Assembly (NCBI RefSeq): GCF_003030345.1 | Contig: NZ_CP028158.1 | Coordinates: forward strand, 1,426,001 to 1,490,000 | Direction of reading: 5' to 3' | Length of the DNA: 64,000 bases | From: Plantactinospora sp. BC1 | GTDB lineage: Bacteria; Actinomycetota; Actinomycetes; Mycobacteriales; Micromonosporaceae | Shown here: piece after piece, positions 44,039 through 52,504 of the stretch | How the letters are laid out: every line of letters begins with the position of its first letter | Numbering within the stretch: position 1 is the first letter of the stretch | Notes under the pieces: model-generated | Seen by the model: the letters and a program-made list of their open reading frames with translations, nothing else | What the model was told of the DNA's origin: nothing | Database searches by the model: none | Program-made: the position numbers and the translations under genes

Positions 44039-44635
44039 GTGGGTTTGTTCTCGCGCAAGAGCAGAGCCATTCACTCGGACGTCGAGCAGTCGCGGGCGAC
44101 GTACCAGCGCGCTCTGGCGCTGTTCGATCAGAGGCGCTGGTCGGAGGCAGCCGACGGGTTCGCCGAGGCAGCCGGCGCCGATCCGGGCTCGTCGAGCTGC
44201 CGACTGTTCCTCGGGGTCTCGCTAACCAACGCCGGTCGGTGGGAGGAGGCACTCGAGCCGCTGCGCGCGTGCCTCGATCTGCGACCGGAGTACTTCGAGG
44301 CGCACAACGCACTCGGCATGGCCCTCGGCAAGCTCGGCCGCTTCGCGGAGGCCGACGAGCACATCGTGCACGCCGCGCGCCTCGGCCACCCGCAAGCGGC
44401 GATCACCATGCGGCGGCGGGGTATCGACTACTGCCGCGAGTGCCACCGGCCCGTGCACCGGACGGAGCCGGCGAGCGTTGACGTCAACGTGATCTCACCC
44501 AAGGTCGGCATGCAGTGCACGGCCTGCGACGAGGTGTTCTGCGTTCCCTGCCTGATCGGCGACGCCGACTCGGCGTTCAACGTGCCGTGCCTTCGATGCG
44601 GCGGCGAACTCACCCTGATGGAGCTGGACCGCTGA
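44039..44635 (+). CDS. TPR protein with C-terminal zinc ribbon
   Basis: 198 residues. Three tetratricopeptide-like repeats (YQRALALFDQRRWSEAADGF, LFLGVSLTNAGRWEEALEPL, HNALGMALGKLGRFAEADEH) are followed by a Cys-rich end with CRECH, CTACDEVFCVPC and CLRCGG, enough for two zinc sites. The GTG start has AAGGAGG five bases upstream. The combination suggests a protein-interaction scaffold. No partner is obvious. Confidence 0.72.
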   Translation: MGLFSRKSRAIHSDVEQSRATYQRALALFDQRRWSEAADGFAEAAGADPGSSSCRLFLGVSLTNAGRWEEALEPLRACLDLRPEYFEAHNALGMALGKLGRFAEADEHIVHAARLGHPQAAITMRRRGIDYCRECHRPVHRTEPASVDVNVISPKVGMQCTACDEVFCVPCLIGDADSAFNVPCLRCGGELTLMELDR

Positions 44636-44816
44636 ACCTAGCGGGCATAGCCGCAGCAGCCACTGTCGCGCCGACGTGCCGAGAACGTCAACGGCCGCGT
44701 GTATCGTCCAGACGAACCACCCGCCGGATCGCCCGGCACATGTTCCGGCATCCGCTTCTGCCGCAGACAACGCGCGGTTGATACGGCAGCCGCCGTTCGT
44801 GATCAATGAACTCATT

Positions 44817-46079
44817 TCAACGTGGCCAGGGCGGCGACACCTGACGCCGGCCAACGGCCCGGATGCCTCGGTCCGATGCCAGCTGCGCGGCCCGCGTCTC
44901 CAGATAGCGCTGCTCGGGCCGGCTCAGGGTGAGTCGCGCCGCCAGCCGGTAATGCTCCTGCGCCCCGGCCCGGTCGCCGGCCAGCTCCAGCAGGTGGGCC
45001 CGTACCGCCGCGGTCCGGTGGTGCCGGGCCATCAGCGGATCCTCGGCGATCTGGTCCAGAGCGGCGAGCCCGGCTTCCGGGCCGTCGACCATGGCACGCG
45101 CCACGATCCGGTTCAGCGTGACCATCGGGCTCGGGGCGAGTGCGTGCAGCATCCCGTACAGGGCGAGGATCTGCGGCCAGTCGGTGTCCTCGGCGCGCGC
45201 CGCGTCGTCGTGCACCGCCGCGATCGCAGCCTGCAGCTGGAACGGACCGATCGGGGCCCGGGCCAGCGTGTGGGTGATGATCGCGACGCCTTCGGCGATC
45301 GCGTCCGCGTCCCAGCGGCGCCGGTCCTGCTCGGCGAGCGGGACCAGGGCGCCGTCCGGCCTGGTACGCGAGGGCCGGCGTGCGTCGGTGAGCAGCATCA
45401 ACGCGAGCAGCCCGGCCACCTCCCCGTCGTCCGGCAGCCGCCGGTGCAGCTGCCGGGTCAGCCGGATCGCCTCCCGGGTCAGCTCCACCCGGTTCAACGC
45501 GTCGCCGGAGCTGGCCGTGTAGCCCTCGTTGAACGTCAGGTAGAGCACGTGGCGGACCGCAGTGAGACGCTCGCCGAGCTCGCCCGGCGCGGGCATCTCA
45601 AACTGGCTGCCGGTGTCGCGGATCCGTTGCTTGGCCCGGCTGATCCGCTGGCTTACGGTGGCCTCCGGCAACAGCAGCGCCCGGGCGATCTCCGCGGTGG
45701 TGAGCCCGCCGACCGCCCGCAGGGTGAGCGTGACCTGCGCCGGCACGCTCAGTGCGGGATGGCAGCAGAGCAGCAGCAACGCCAGCTCGTCGTCGCCGCG
45801 GACCTGCGGCACGGGCTCGAGCCGGACCGCCTCCTCGCGGCGGCGGCGGGCCGTCTCGTTGCGGAGCAGCTCCACCCGCCGACGGCTCGCCACGGCGATC
45901 AGCCAGTTCCGCGGATGCTCCGGGACGCCGGACTGCTGCCACTGCCGGACGGCCGCGATCAGCGCCTCCTGCACCGCGTCCTCGCAGGCCTCGAAATCGC
46001 CGTAGCGGCGCACGACGGCGGCCAGGACCTGCGGCGCGCAGTCGCGTAGCAGGTCCGGAAGCCCGGTCACAGCTCCCAT
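44817..46079 (-). CDS. ECF42-type RNA polymerase sigma factor
   Basis: 420 residues. The sigma2/sigma4 half (DFEACEDAVQEALIAAVRQW; LTTAEIARALLLPEATVSQRI) is followed by the long TPR-like C-terminal extension (LTFNEGYTASSGDALNRVELT; RAHLLELAGDRAGAQEHYR) that defines ECF42 (DUF6596). These factors act without an anti-sigma factor and are encoded with YCII/DGPF proteins, as here: the YCII gene overlaps its start by 13 bases. The expected target promoter type lies upstream of that operon. Confidence 0.93.
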   Translation of the reverse strand: MGAVTGLPDLLRDCAPQVLAAVVRRYGDFEACEDAVQEALIAAVRQWQQSGVPEHPRNWLIAVASRRRVELLRNETARRRREEAVRLEPVPQVRGDDELALLLLCCHPALSVPAQVTLTLRAVGGLTTAEIARALLLPEATVSQRISRAKQRIRDTGSQFEMPAPGELGERLTAVRHVLYLTFNEGYTASSGDALNRVELTREAIRLTRQLHRRLPDDGEVAGLLALMLLTDARRPSRTRPDGALVPLAEQDRRRWDADAIAEGVAIITHTLARAPIGPFQLQAAIAAVHDDAARAEDTDWPQILALYGMLHALAPSPMVTLNRIVARAMVDGPEAGLAALDQIAEDPLMARHHRTAAVRAHLLELAGDRAGAQEHYRLAARLTLSRPEQRYLETRAAQLASDRGIRAVGRRQVSPPWPR

Positions 46080-46438
46080 GTGCTCATATCGAGGATCGGG
46101 CGCACCTCGACCCGGGTGTACGCGGCGTCCGGCGCCTTCGCCGCCCAGGCGACCGCCTCGTCGAGATCCGCGACGTCGATCAGGTAAAAGCCGGCCAGGT
46201 GCTCCTTGACCTCGGCGTACGGGCCATCGGAGGTGATCGTCCTACCGTCGCGCACCGAGACCTGGGTGGCCAGGGCCGGGTCGCCCAGCCCTTCGCTGAC
46301 CACCAGCACGCCGGCCTCGCGCATCTCCTCGGTCAGTCGCAGGTGACCGAGGCCGAAGTCGGTCCGCTGCTGATCGGTCAGCGTCTCCCAGACGGCCAGC
46401 GACTGCGGGTTCGACTGGATCAGGAGCAGGTATTTCAT
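46067..46438 (-). CDS. YCII/DGPF-domain protein
   Basis: 123 residues: MKYLLLIQSNP, then GGRTITSDGPYAEVKE-like strand (DGRTITSDGPYAEVKEHL), GFYLIDVADLDEAVAWA and VEVRPI are the YCII fold of ECF42-linked proteins. The ATG has AAGGAG at seven bases. It precedes and overlaps the sigma gene. The function is uncertain; YciI-like relatives are small dehydrochlorinase-type enzymes. Confidence 0.92.
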   Translation of the reverse strand: MKYLLLIQSNPQSLAVWETLTDQQRTDFGLGHLRLTEEMREAGVLVVSEGLGDPALATQVSVRDGRTITSDGPYAEVKEHLAGFYLIDVADLDEAVAWAAKAPDAAYTRVEVRPILDMSTWEL

Positions 46439-46462
46439 GGCTTCTCTCCTTTTCTCTCGTCT

Positions 46463-46497
46463 GGATGTCGAAACCGGCCGGCCCGGCTTCGACATCC
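46463..46497. promoter_or_regulatory. Back-to-back ECF42-type promoters within a palindrome
   Basis: Plus strand: TGTCGA (46466-46471), 18 bases, CGAC (46490-46493). The minus strand reads the same arrangement because GGATGTCGAA and TTCGACATCC are exact complements. TGTCGA with CG(A/T)C is, as I recall it, the published ECF42 target motif. One promoter would serve YCII-sigma, the other the SnoaL gene. The symmetry extends outward to the mirrored ribosome sites (46448-46514). Confidence 0.6.
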
Positions 46498-46525
46498 CGG
46501 GCGAGAGAGAAAGGTAGGACCTGTC

Positions 46526-46954
46526 ATGGACGAGATCCGGGAAGTCATCGAGGGCAAGGCCGCGCTGCTGCAGAAGGGTGATGCCAAGGCCATCCTGTCG
46601 TACTACACTCCCAGCTTTGTCGAGTACACCCTCGCCCCGCCGCTGCGCCAGCCCGGCGACGGCCGGAACCCGGCCGCGCTGGAGGCATGGATAGCCACCT
46701 TCGAGGCGCCGCCGCGCCGCGAGGTCACCCAGTTGGAAATCACCACGGACGGCGACGTGGCGTTCGCGACCAGCCTCGACTGCCTGACCGCTGTGCCTCG
46801 CGGCTCGACTGAGAGCTTCAGCCTGTGGTTCCGAGTGACGCTCGGGTTGCGCCGCATCGACGGGCGCTGGCTGGTGACGCACGAGCACGAGTCGGTGCCG
46901 TTCGAGATGGACGGCTCGTTCCGCGCCTCGATCGGGCTGACCCCCACCAACTGA
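46526..46954 (+). CDS. SnoaL/NTF2-like protein
   Basis: 142 residues. An alpha+beta barrel pattern (IEGKAALLQKGDAKAILSYY, then VTQLEITTDGDVAFATSLD, then WFRVTLGLRRIDGRWLVTHEH) is the SnoaL-like (DUF4440) fold. The last segment, with a conserved His-Glu-His, is typical. The ATG has AAAGG upstream. It shares a divergent regulatory region with the YCII-ECF42 genes and is probably part of the same regulon. A strong hairpin follows. Confidence 0.88.
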   Translation: MDEIREVIEGKAALLQKGDAKAILSYYTPSFVEYTLAPPLRQPGDGRNPAALEAWIATFEAPPRREVTQLEITTDGDVAFATSLDCLTAVPRGSTESFSLWFRVTLGLRRIDGRWLVTHEHESVPFEMDGSFRASIGLTPTN

Positions 46955-46972
46955 GGTCGACAGGGGCGCCGG

Positions 46973-47002
46973 GCCTGCCGCCGACATCCGTCGGCGGCAG
47001 GC
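46973..47002 (+). terminator. Hairpin terminator after the SnoaL gene
   Basis: A perfect 13-bp stem, GCCTGCCGCCGAC with its complement around ATCC, 18 bases past the stop. Confidence 0.75.
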
Positions 47003-47550
47003 CTCGGCCGGAGGCTGGCCTCAGGCTGCCTGGGCTTCGCCGCAGCGGACGCTTCGCGTTATCTTCCTTCGATACCGGCCGCGAGCGTCCAGGTGTCGGC
47101 GTACGGGTTCCGGGTGCAGAGCCAGGTACGCCAGCACGCACAAGCAACCATCGACGTCAGCAGTGCCTACGGGTGGCCGACAGAGAAGGAATCGGCCGAG
47201 GCGTGCGCTCACCAACTACGCGACGTAACGATGAAGGCGGTCCGGTGACGTGCGGATCTGCCGATGAGCGCGCACCGTTGCCTGCCGGCTCAGGTCACAT
47301 GGCCGGCACCGCGGTGAACATCGATGGCAGAGCACGTGGACGAGACACGGACCGGCAGGGTGGCCGTCCCGACCGCGTTGCAGCGTCGTGCTCGTGCAGC
47401 GGGTCGGCGGAACGGCGGGACGCGCCATACGGATGCGGAGATCACGCACTCGGCCAAGCCCGGGCCAACGAAGCGCCAGATTAGCATGGACTAATATAAG
47501 GCGAAGCTGTTAGTGTGCGCCGGTTCACTCGAGGACTGGAGCGCTCCGTC
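47003..47550. other. 550-bp gap without recognised genes
   Basis: No frame is convincing. The last 60 bases (TTAGCATGGACTAATATAAGG region) are A+T-rich and probably hold the promoter of the SRPBCC gene. Confidence 0.4.
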
Positions 47551-48042
47551 ATGAAGTACACCGTCTCGATCGAGATCGACCTGCCCCGGGAGAGAGTGGC
47601 CCAGCTGCTCGCCGACCCGGAACACCTGCCAAAGTGGCTGCACGGCCTGGTGCTGCACGAGCCGCTGAGTGGGGTACACGGGCAGGTCGGTACCACGTCG
47701 CGAGTCATCATGCAGATGGGGCAGCAGAAGATCGAGTGCACAGAGACCATCACGCGCCGGGAACCGGTGGACCTGCAGGGTATCCCGAGTGAGAGCGTCG
47801 TTCATTTCGACCGCGAAATCGTCGGCAAGGGCATGTGGAGCGCCGTGCGTGACCGCCTGATTCAAGCCGGCCCGGAGACGACGCTGTGGGAGAGCGAGAG
47901 CGAGTACCGGTTCAGCGGCTTGCTGATGCGGCTGATTGGACTCCTCACGCCCGCCGCCTTCCGCAAGCAGTCGCAACAGCACATGCAGGACTTCAAGGCG
48001 TTCGCCGAGCAGGGAAAGGACGTCCGCGAAGCGAAGCGCTGA
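47551..48042 (+). CDS. SRPBCC-family protein
   Basis: 163 residues starting MKYTVSIEIDLPRERVAQLL, then ADPEHLPKWLHGL, the START/polyketide-cyclase-like fold with central strands and a long C-terminal helix (QSQQHMQDFKAFAEQG). It belongs to small-molecule binding SRPBCC proteins. It has no regulator beside it. The frame is open 13 codons upstream but the ATG at 47551 is the natural start. Confidence 0.85.
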   Translation: MKYTVSIEIDLPRERVAQLLADPEHLPKWLHGLVLHEPLSGVHGQVGTTSRVIMQMGQQKIECTETITRREPVDLQGIPSESVVHFDREIVGKGMWSAVRDRLIQAGPETTLWESESEYRFSGLLMRLIGLLTPAAFRKQSQQHMQDFKAFAEQGKDVREAKR

Positions 48043-48140
48043 TCAGACGCGAACAATCTGCCGCAATCCGCGTCCGCACAACGGCGCCACCGCCCTGCCG
48101 GCTCGTGCAGAACCTGGGTTGTGCGGCTTGGGCCTGTCGC

Positions 48141-48707
48141 TCAGGGTTGCCCGGTTCCCGGATGGGGGCGTGAGCAGCGCCCCGTCCCGCCGTAGAGATG
48201 CACGCGATGGTCGGCAATGCGGTCCGGTTGGTCGCGCACGAAGCGGTCGTCGGCCACCTGGCCGTAGCTGACGTGCACCAGCCAATCCTCGTAGTACCAG
48301 CTCGGGTTGCATGCGCAGCCGGTGAACCGGAAGTTGGCCCGGTAGCGGCCAACCTGCCCCGGTGCCAGTACGAACAGGCGCGTCGACGCGTACGGGCGCG
48401 GATAGGCCACCGAACCGGGTAGCCGGTCGACGGTCACCGTCGCCTCGTCACGACCTAGCCAAAGGCCAATGGCTCGGGCCTGCTCAACGCCTCCGGCCAG
48501 CACCTCGTCATGGCGTTCGTAGTTGACCGCCTCGTCAGCCAGGACCTCGTGAATGACCACGTCGGTCTCCGGCAGTGACCCAGGCAGGACCATCGCCTGG
48601 TCAAGGCCGCGACGGGCAACCGCGGCCGGCGCACCACGTGCCGCAGCCGTCCACCGCACACGAACACGCTGAATGACGACCACACCCAAGCTTCGCTCAG
48701 CCCGCAT
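48141..48707 (-). CDS. Hypothetical protein
   Basis: About 188 residues from the ATG at 48707 (GGTGGG upstream). No family recognised. Visible features: PETDVVIHEVLADEAVNYER, RLFVLAPGQVGRYRANFRF and CACNPSWYYEDWLVHVSYG. The start overlaps by 11 bases the end of the truncated DUF4265 frame, and a further unknown gene lies upstream, suggesting a small operon. Confidence 0.55.
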   Translation of the reverse strand: MRAERSLGVVVIQRVRVRWTAAARGAPAAVARRGLDQAMVLPGSLPETDVVIHEVLADEAVNYERHDEVLAGGVEQARAIGLWLGRDEATVTVDRLPGSVAYPRPYASTRLFVLAPGQVGRYRANFRFTGCACNPSWYYEDWLVHVSYGQVADDRFVRDQPDRIADHRVHLYGGTGRCSRPHPGTGQP

Positions 48708-48993
48708 CCCACCCGCCAGCCAGTATTCGCACAAGCCATGAACCGAACGCTGCGTAGCGTTGCGATGAGTCTGGTAGGTCTGGCCAGCGCAGGTAAGCGA
48801 TGTCCTGGAGTCGTCGGAGTGTCATGATCTGCAGGAACGGTACGTTCGCCACCCGTACCGTCTCCGCACCCACCGGCTGTGCCCACAACCCCTCGGTGTC
48901 GTACGGCAGGCACCCCTCCCGCGGCACGAACCGAAACCAGACCTTGACCAGACCCTCATCGACCGGCGCTGGTTTGTTGGGCGCTACCGTCGT
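48697..48993 (-). pseudogene. Truncated DUF4265-type gene
   Basis: LVKVWFRFVPREGCLPYDTEG, then LWAQPVGAETVRVANVPFLQ is the start of DUF4265. After it the typical GDVVR part is absent and unrelated sequence (RRLQDIAYLRWPDLP) follows to a stop at 48697. There is no ATG/GTG in the natural position. The gene appears truncated at both ends, though its stop still overlaps the next gene's ATG. Confidence 0.6.
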
Positions 48994-49008
48994 CCCGCCG
49001 CGCTCACC

Positions 49009-49512
49009 TCAGAGGTAGTCGAAGTATCGGATGAACCACGTCGGCGGGTACAACGGATAGGCATCGCGTAACGCGTCGCTGGTTCCGTCGTACTCCGAGG
49101 ACAGCACGTCCTCCAGCAGCGGCACATAGTTCAGCGCTGCCAGCACCTCCAGCACCGCCCCGCGATCGGTCTCAGCGATCAGGTACAGAGTCTCGGCATC
49201 GTCGTAAATGCCCGGTCCCTCCGCGCCCACCAACGCCAGCCCACCAAAGTTGCTCACCCGAACGAAGATCGCCACGCCGTTCTCCGTCGCCGACGCCGGC
49301 ACCACCAACTGCCCCAGGTAGCTCGCGTCCTGAACCTGACGACCCGCCTCCGCCTCGCAGGCGCACCCGAACCGCTCTTCCAACCCGGCCACCAGCGACC
49401 GGAAGCGCCGCTGCTCAGCCCCGTAATCGAACACGGCCGGGTACTCGAGGCATACCGGATCGTCCAGCCGCCGCAGCAACGAAACGACCTCGGCTCGATC
49501 GGGCAAGGTCAC
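49009..49512 (-). CDS. Hypothetical protein
   Basis: 167 residues. N-terminal helix (AEVVSLLRRLDDPVCLEYPA), a beta-rich centre (LVVPASATENGVAIFVRVSNFGG) and a C-terminal YPLYPPTWFIRYFDYL. Composition and size resemble immunity-type proteins. Leaderless: GTG start with TAGGGT seven bases before it. It seems to head an operon with the truncated DUF4265 gene and the next hypothetical gene. Confidence 0.6.
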   Translation of the reverse strand: MTLPDRAEVVSLLRRLDDPVCLEYPAVFDYGAEQRRFRSLVAGLEERFGCACEAEAGRQVQDASYLGQLVVPASATENGVAIFVRVSNFGGLALVGAEGPGIYDDAETLYLIAETDRGAVLEVLAALNYVPLLEDVLSSEYDGTSDALRDAYPLYPPTWFIRYFDYL

Positions 49513-49519
49513 CAGGCCA

Positions 49520-49525
49520 ACCCTA
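49520..49525 (-). promoter_or_regulatory. -10 box TAGGGT of a leaderless gene
   Basis: TAGGGT on the minus strand, seven bases before the GTG at 49512. Confidence 0.45.
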
Positions 49526-49762
49526 CTGCCCGGAGACCGTGCTGCCGAAAAGCCGGCGTCCGTGGTCCGGGGCCAGAGCCAACGTCTGCCACCAGCGTCT
49601 TTACGTCGTGGAGGACGTTGGCATTGACAGGCGAGTTGACCCGGGCGTACTCCGCTGCGGGGTCAGCCGTGCAGCCGAGGCTAGCTGCCCGAAGGAGGCG
49701 CTGTCGCCCTGATCTGCCTCCGCCTCTGCCTCTGCCTGTACGCCTGGACCCCGACGCACCGA

Positions 49763-50536
49763 TCACGCTGGGTCGAGGCCAGCCCCGGTATGGTTTTCCT
49801 TGCGGACAAGCCGAATTGACTGTAGTCGGTGTGTCCGGGTCTCCCAGCCCGGCTGCTGAGGCTCGTCGTTGTGCACGATGATGTCGACGTGATCGGTCGG
49901 GCGAACCGTAGCGAAGTACAACTGTTGGGCGGGGATGTAACGCTCGCGCCAGCGCCGCTCGACTTCGGCCCGAGATAAGACCCGCCGCTCCCGGATCACG
50001 GCACGGTCGACGGTCTTCTCTAGCGCGGTCGACACGAAGATGCGCAGATCCCACCGATCGATCAGTTCCGGGCGCATGAGGAAGACGCCGTCGAAGACCA
50101 GTACGGCGTCGGCGGGGGCGGTCGTGACCGGCGGGGACAGCACAGCATCCGCTGTGCGGTCGTAGACCGCGGATTGGAAGCGCCGATCTCCGCCCGGACC
50201 GAGCGGATCGAGCAGTACCTGGTTCAGCGCCTCGTAGTCGTGGGTGTCGAGGTAGCAGCCTTCCGCCGAGTACTCGCCACGCGGGTAGCGCACTGCCCGG
50301 GGGAAGAGGAAATCGTCGATCGTCGCGCGGATGACGTGGCGGCCCAGTGTGCCCAGGACAACGGCCAGTTCGTCGGCGAGCGTGGTCTTGCCTGCGCCGG
50401 GCGGTCCGTCGACGGCAACCCGCGTCGGGTGCGCGACTGTGACGGCCCCGACCGCCTCGGCCAGACGGCGGAGCACCTCGTCGCGGGTGCCTTGGTCCAT
50501 GTCCTGCCCCGTCCCAGTCCCGCGAAGGTTGCTCAC
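49763..50536 (-). CDS. Uridine-kinase-like P-loop protein
   Basis: 257 residues. The Walker A GPPGAGKTT (about 43-51), then HVIRATIDDFLFPRAVRYP (substrate Asp), VLVFDGVFLMRPELIDRWD (Walker B with DGVF) and RYIPAQQLYFATVRP match the uridine kinase / phosphoribulokinase-like family used for nucleosides or small phosphate acceptors. The start is the leaderless GTG at 50536; MDQGTRDEV 12 codons on is an alternative. The exact substrate is uncertain. Confidence 0.88.
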   Translation of the reverse strand: MSNLRGTGTGQDMDQGTRDEVLRRLAEAVGAVTVAHPTRVAVDGPPGAGKTTLADELAVVLGTLGRHVIRATIDDFLFPRAVRYPRGEYSAEGCYLDTHDYEALNQVLLDPLGPGGDRRFQSAVYDRTADAVLSPPVTTAPADAVLVFDGVFLMRPELIDRWDLRIFVSTALEKTVDRAVIRERRVLSRAEVERRWRERYIPAQQLYFATVRPTDHVDIIVHNDEPQQPGWETRTHRLQSIRLVRKENHTGAGLDPA

Positions 50537-50545
50537 GTCGACCCG

Positions 50546-50551
50546 ACCCTA
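50546..50551 (-). promoter_or_regulatory. -10 box TAGGGT of a leaderless gene
   Basis: TAGGGT on the minus strand, nine bases before the GTG at 50536. Confidence 0.4.
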
Positions 50552-50624
50552 TGCCCACCAGGCTAATCGTCGTTCGGGTAACCCACACCCGAACGAGCGG
50601 GACAGCCAAGACCAGCGATCCAGA

Positions 50625-51689
50625 TCAGCCGACACCCGGTGCCGGCCCGTCGACCGCAGGGCCTCGCTCGGCCCTGTCGGACACCGTGAGAAGAACGACG
50701 ACCAGGATCAGCAGCCCGGCAACGGCGCCGAAGTGGTTCTGCTGCGCCAGTACCCACGGCGGTTCCGGCGGCGGGAACTCCGGCGTCACCGCAAAGGAGA
50801 AGACCGCCTTCCACGACCCCCACGCGAACAGGAACCCGGAAGCCAGCCACGACAGCAGCAGGGGCGCCCGGCCGGTGTGGCGGGTCAGCGTCCACGCGCC
50901 CCACGCGGCGACCAACGCCCACACACCGCTGTTCAGGGTGAGCAGGTGCCACTGCCCGTCGCGGCTGTCGAGCGTCGCCCCGTTCAGGCCGATCGTCCCG
51001 CCGAACCCCCAGAACAGTTGCGGCAGGCCGAGGAGAACGCAGAGCGCCGCTGCCAAGCGGGCCACGGTCACCCGTACGCCATGCCGCGCAGAAAGACTCC
51101 TGCCGGAGAACGCCTCCGGCCACCGCCGCAAGGCGTAGACCGGAGCGGCGATCGCCATACCGAGCGCGAACCCGGCGAACGACACCGCCAGCAGACCGAC
51201 CTCCCAGCCAGTCATCGGTGCTTCCGTAGCGGTCTCGCCGGTGTTCGTGTTCACCAGCGCGAGAATCGGGATGAGCGGGGTCATCGGCACCAGGAGGCCC
51301 ATCCCGATCCAGCCCGGGAGCAGCATCAGCCAGGCTGGCACCCGCGCGCCCCATCGCTGCGCCAGCGCGAGGCCCAGCAGTATGGCCAGCCCGGACATCG
51401 CCACCGTCAGCCCGTTGACGGCCGCCCAATCCAGGTGGCTCCATGCACCCTCGTGCAGTCCGCCGCCGCGCAGCCCGTCGATCGTCCAGAAGATCTTCAT
51501 GACGAAGTACGGCGCCATCGCGAACGCCGCGCCGTACGCTGCTATCCGCCCGACACTCGACCAGTAGCCCCCCGGCGTCGTGCCCGGGGCGTGGGCGACC
51601 CTCGACGCCGCGGGTGACCGCGACCCTTCTGCTCCGCCGGTCACCGGCAGTGCCGGCCCGGCACCGTCAAGCCGTTCCTCTCTCCGCAT
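50625..51689 (-). CDS. Multi-pass membrane protein of unknown function
   Basis: About 354 residues. After a 40-residue disordered start, roughly eight hydrophobic segments follow (IAAYGAAFAMAPYFVMKIFW, VAMSGLAILLGLALAQRW, LLAVSFAGFALGMAIAAPVYAL and others). No transporter or enzyme motif is seen. The ATG at 51689 has TAGCGT seven bases upstream and no Shine-Dalgarno, so it is probably leaderless; a GTG three codons earlier is the alternative. It is codirectional with the kinase gene. Confidence 0.7.
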   Translation of the reverse strand: MRREERLDGAGPALPVTGGAEGSRSPAASRVAHAPGTTPGGYWSSVGRIAAYGAAFAMAPYFVMKIFWTIDGLRGGGLHEGAWSHLDWAAVNGLTVAMSGLAILLGLALAQRWGARVPAWLMLLPGWIGMGLLVPMTPLIPILALVNTNTGETATEAPMTGWEVGLLAVSFAGFALGMAIAAPVYALRRWPEAFSGRSLSARHGVRVTVARLAAALCVLLGLPQLFWGFGGTIGLNGATLDSRDGQWHLLTLNSGVWALVAAWGAWTLTRHTGRAPLLLSWLASGFLFAWGSWKAVFSFAVTPEFPPPEPPWVLAQQNHFGAVAGLLILVVVLLTVSDRAERGPAVDGPAPGVG

Positions 51690-51696
51690 GCCGCCC

Positions 51697-51702
51697 ACGC
51701 TA
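51697..51702 (-). promoter_or_regulatory. -10 box TAGCGT of a leaderless gene
   Basis: TAGCGT on the minus strand, seven bases before the ATG at 51689. Confidence 0.4.
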
Positions 51703-51985
51703 GGTTCGGGCCCGCCAGCCGGCCTCCCCCGCGAACGGGAGCGGCCTCCCGTTCGGTGGTGACCCGCTGACCGGCCTGAACTTGACCAGCTGCGGCCGTT
51801 TCGGCGGTAGACGAGCAGCCGGTCGGCGCAGCTCGGTTCCGGCTACGCCGCAGGTCTCGGGAGTGAGGTCGGCGGGCAGGCCGCACACCGCCGACGCGAC
51901 TGCCTGCTCCGCCGTTGCGTTTCGTCGAGAGACTGTCGCATGTAGCCCGGGGTCATCCGGGCGTTCGCGGGCGGAGGCGACACGG

Positions 51986-52345
51986 GTGCAGCTCTGGATA
52001 TTCGTCGCGCCGGGCGAGACGTCCGACATAGTCGAGCTTGCCGAGGAAACCATGGCGCTGGGCGACCGGTTGCTGGAGCGCGCAGCCGACGGTGTCGCCT
52101 CGGTGCGCCACGGTGACGTACCGGCCGACGGGGGGCCCGTGGACGCGTTCGCCATGGGCGCGCTGCTGGTCGACCTGGTCCCGGCGGCGCTGCCTGTCGT
52201 GATCGGGCTGCTGCGGGAGTGGCTGGTCGGCCGGCCGGTGCCCTCCGTCCGGGTCGTGATCGACGGTGACGTCCTGAAGGTGGGCCGGGCGTCGCGCGAG
52301 CAGCAACGCCGGACGGAGGCGTTCCTACGGCGCCACGGTGGCTGA
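51986..52345 (+). CDS. EACC1 (effector-associated constant component)-like protein
   Basis: 119 residues. The family layout is recognisable: an N-terminal strand (VQLWIFVAP), LAEETMALGDRLLERAADGV, the middle FAMGALLVDLVPAALPVVIG, then LLREWLVGRPVPSVRVVIDG. This corresponds to the MG-x-(v)-(d) and W-L-x-x-R block of EACC1. Such small proteins accompany effectors (caspase- or trypsin-like) in predicted ternary conflict systems of actinomycetes. The GTG start has GGAGG at eight bases. Here no effector gene is adjacent; the next gene is a convergent phosphatase. Confidence 0.6.
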   Translation: MQLWIFVAPGETSDIVELAEETMALGDRLLERAADGVASVRHGDVPADGGPVDAFAMGALLVDLVPAALPVVIGLLREWLVGRPVPSVRVVIDGDVLKVGRASREQQRRTEAFLRRHGG

Positions 52346-52457
52346 GGACGCCGCGCCGCGCAGGCCCTTCGCCCGGGTGACCGGAGCCGGCCGGCCACCC
52401 GCCAGCGCCGTCCATGGCCGAGCCCGCGTCTCACCGTGGATCGAAGGCGTGACGCGA

Positions 52458-52486
52458 GTGGGGTCAGGCTGACCGCCTGACCCCAC
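52458..52486. terminator. Bidirectional hairpin terminator
   Basis: GTGGGGTCAGGC, TGACC, then the exact 12-base complement. It lies between the EACC1 gene and the convergent PhoX gene. Confidence 0.8.
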
Positions 52487-52504
52487 CGATCGGTTCGGCT
52501 CCGG

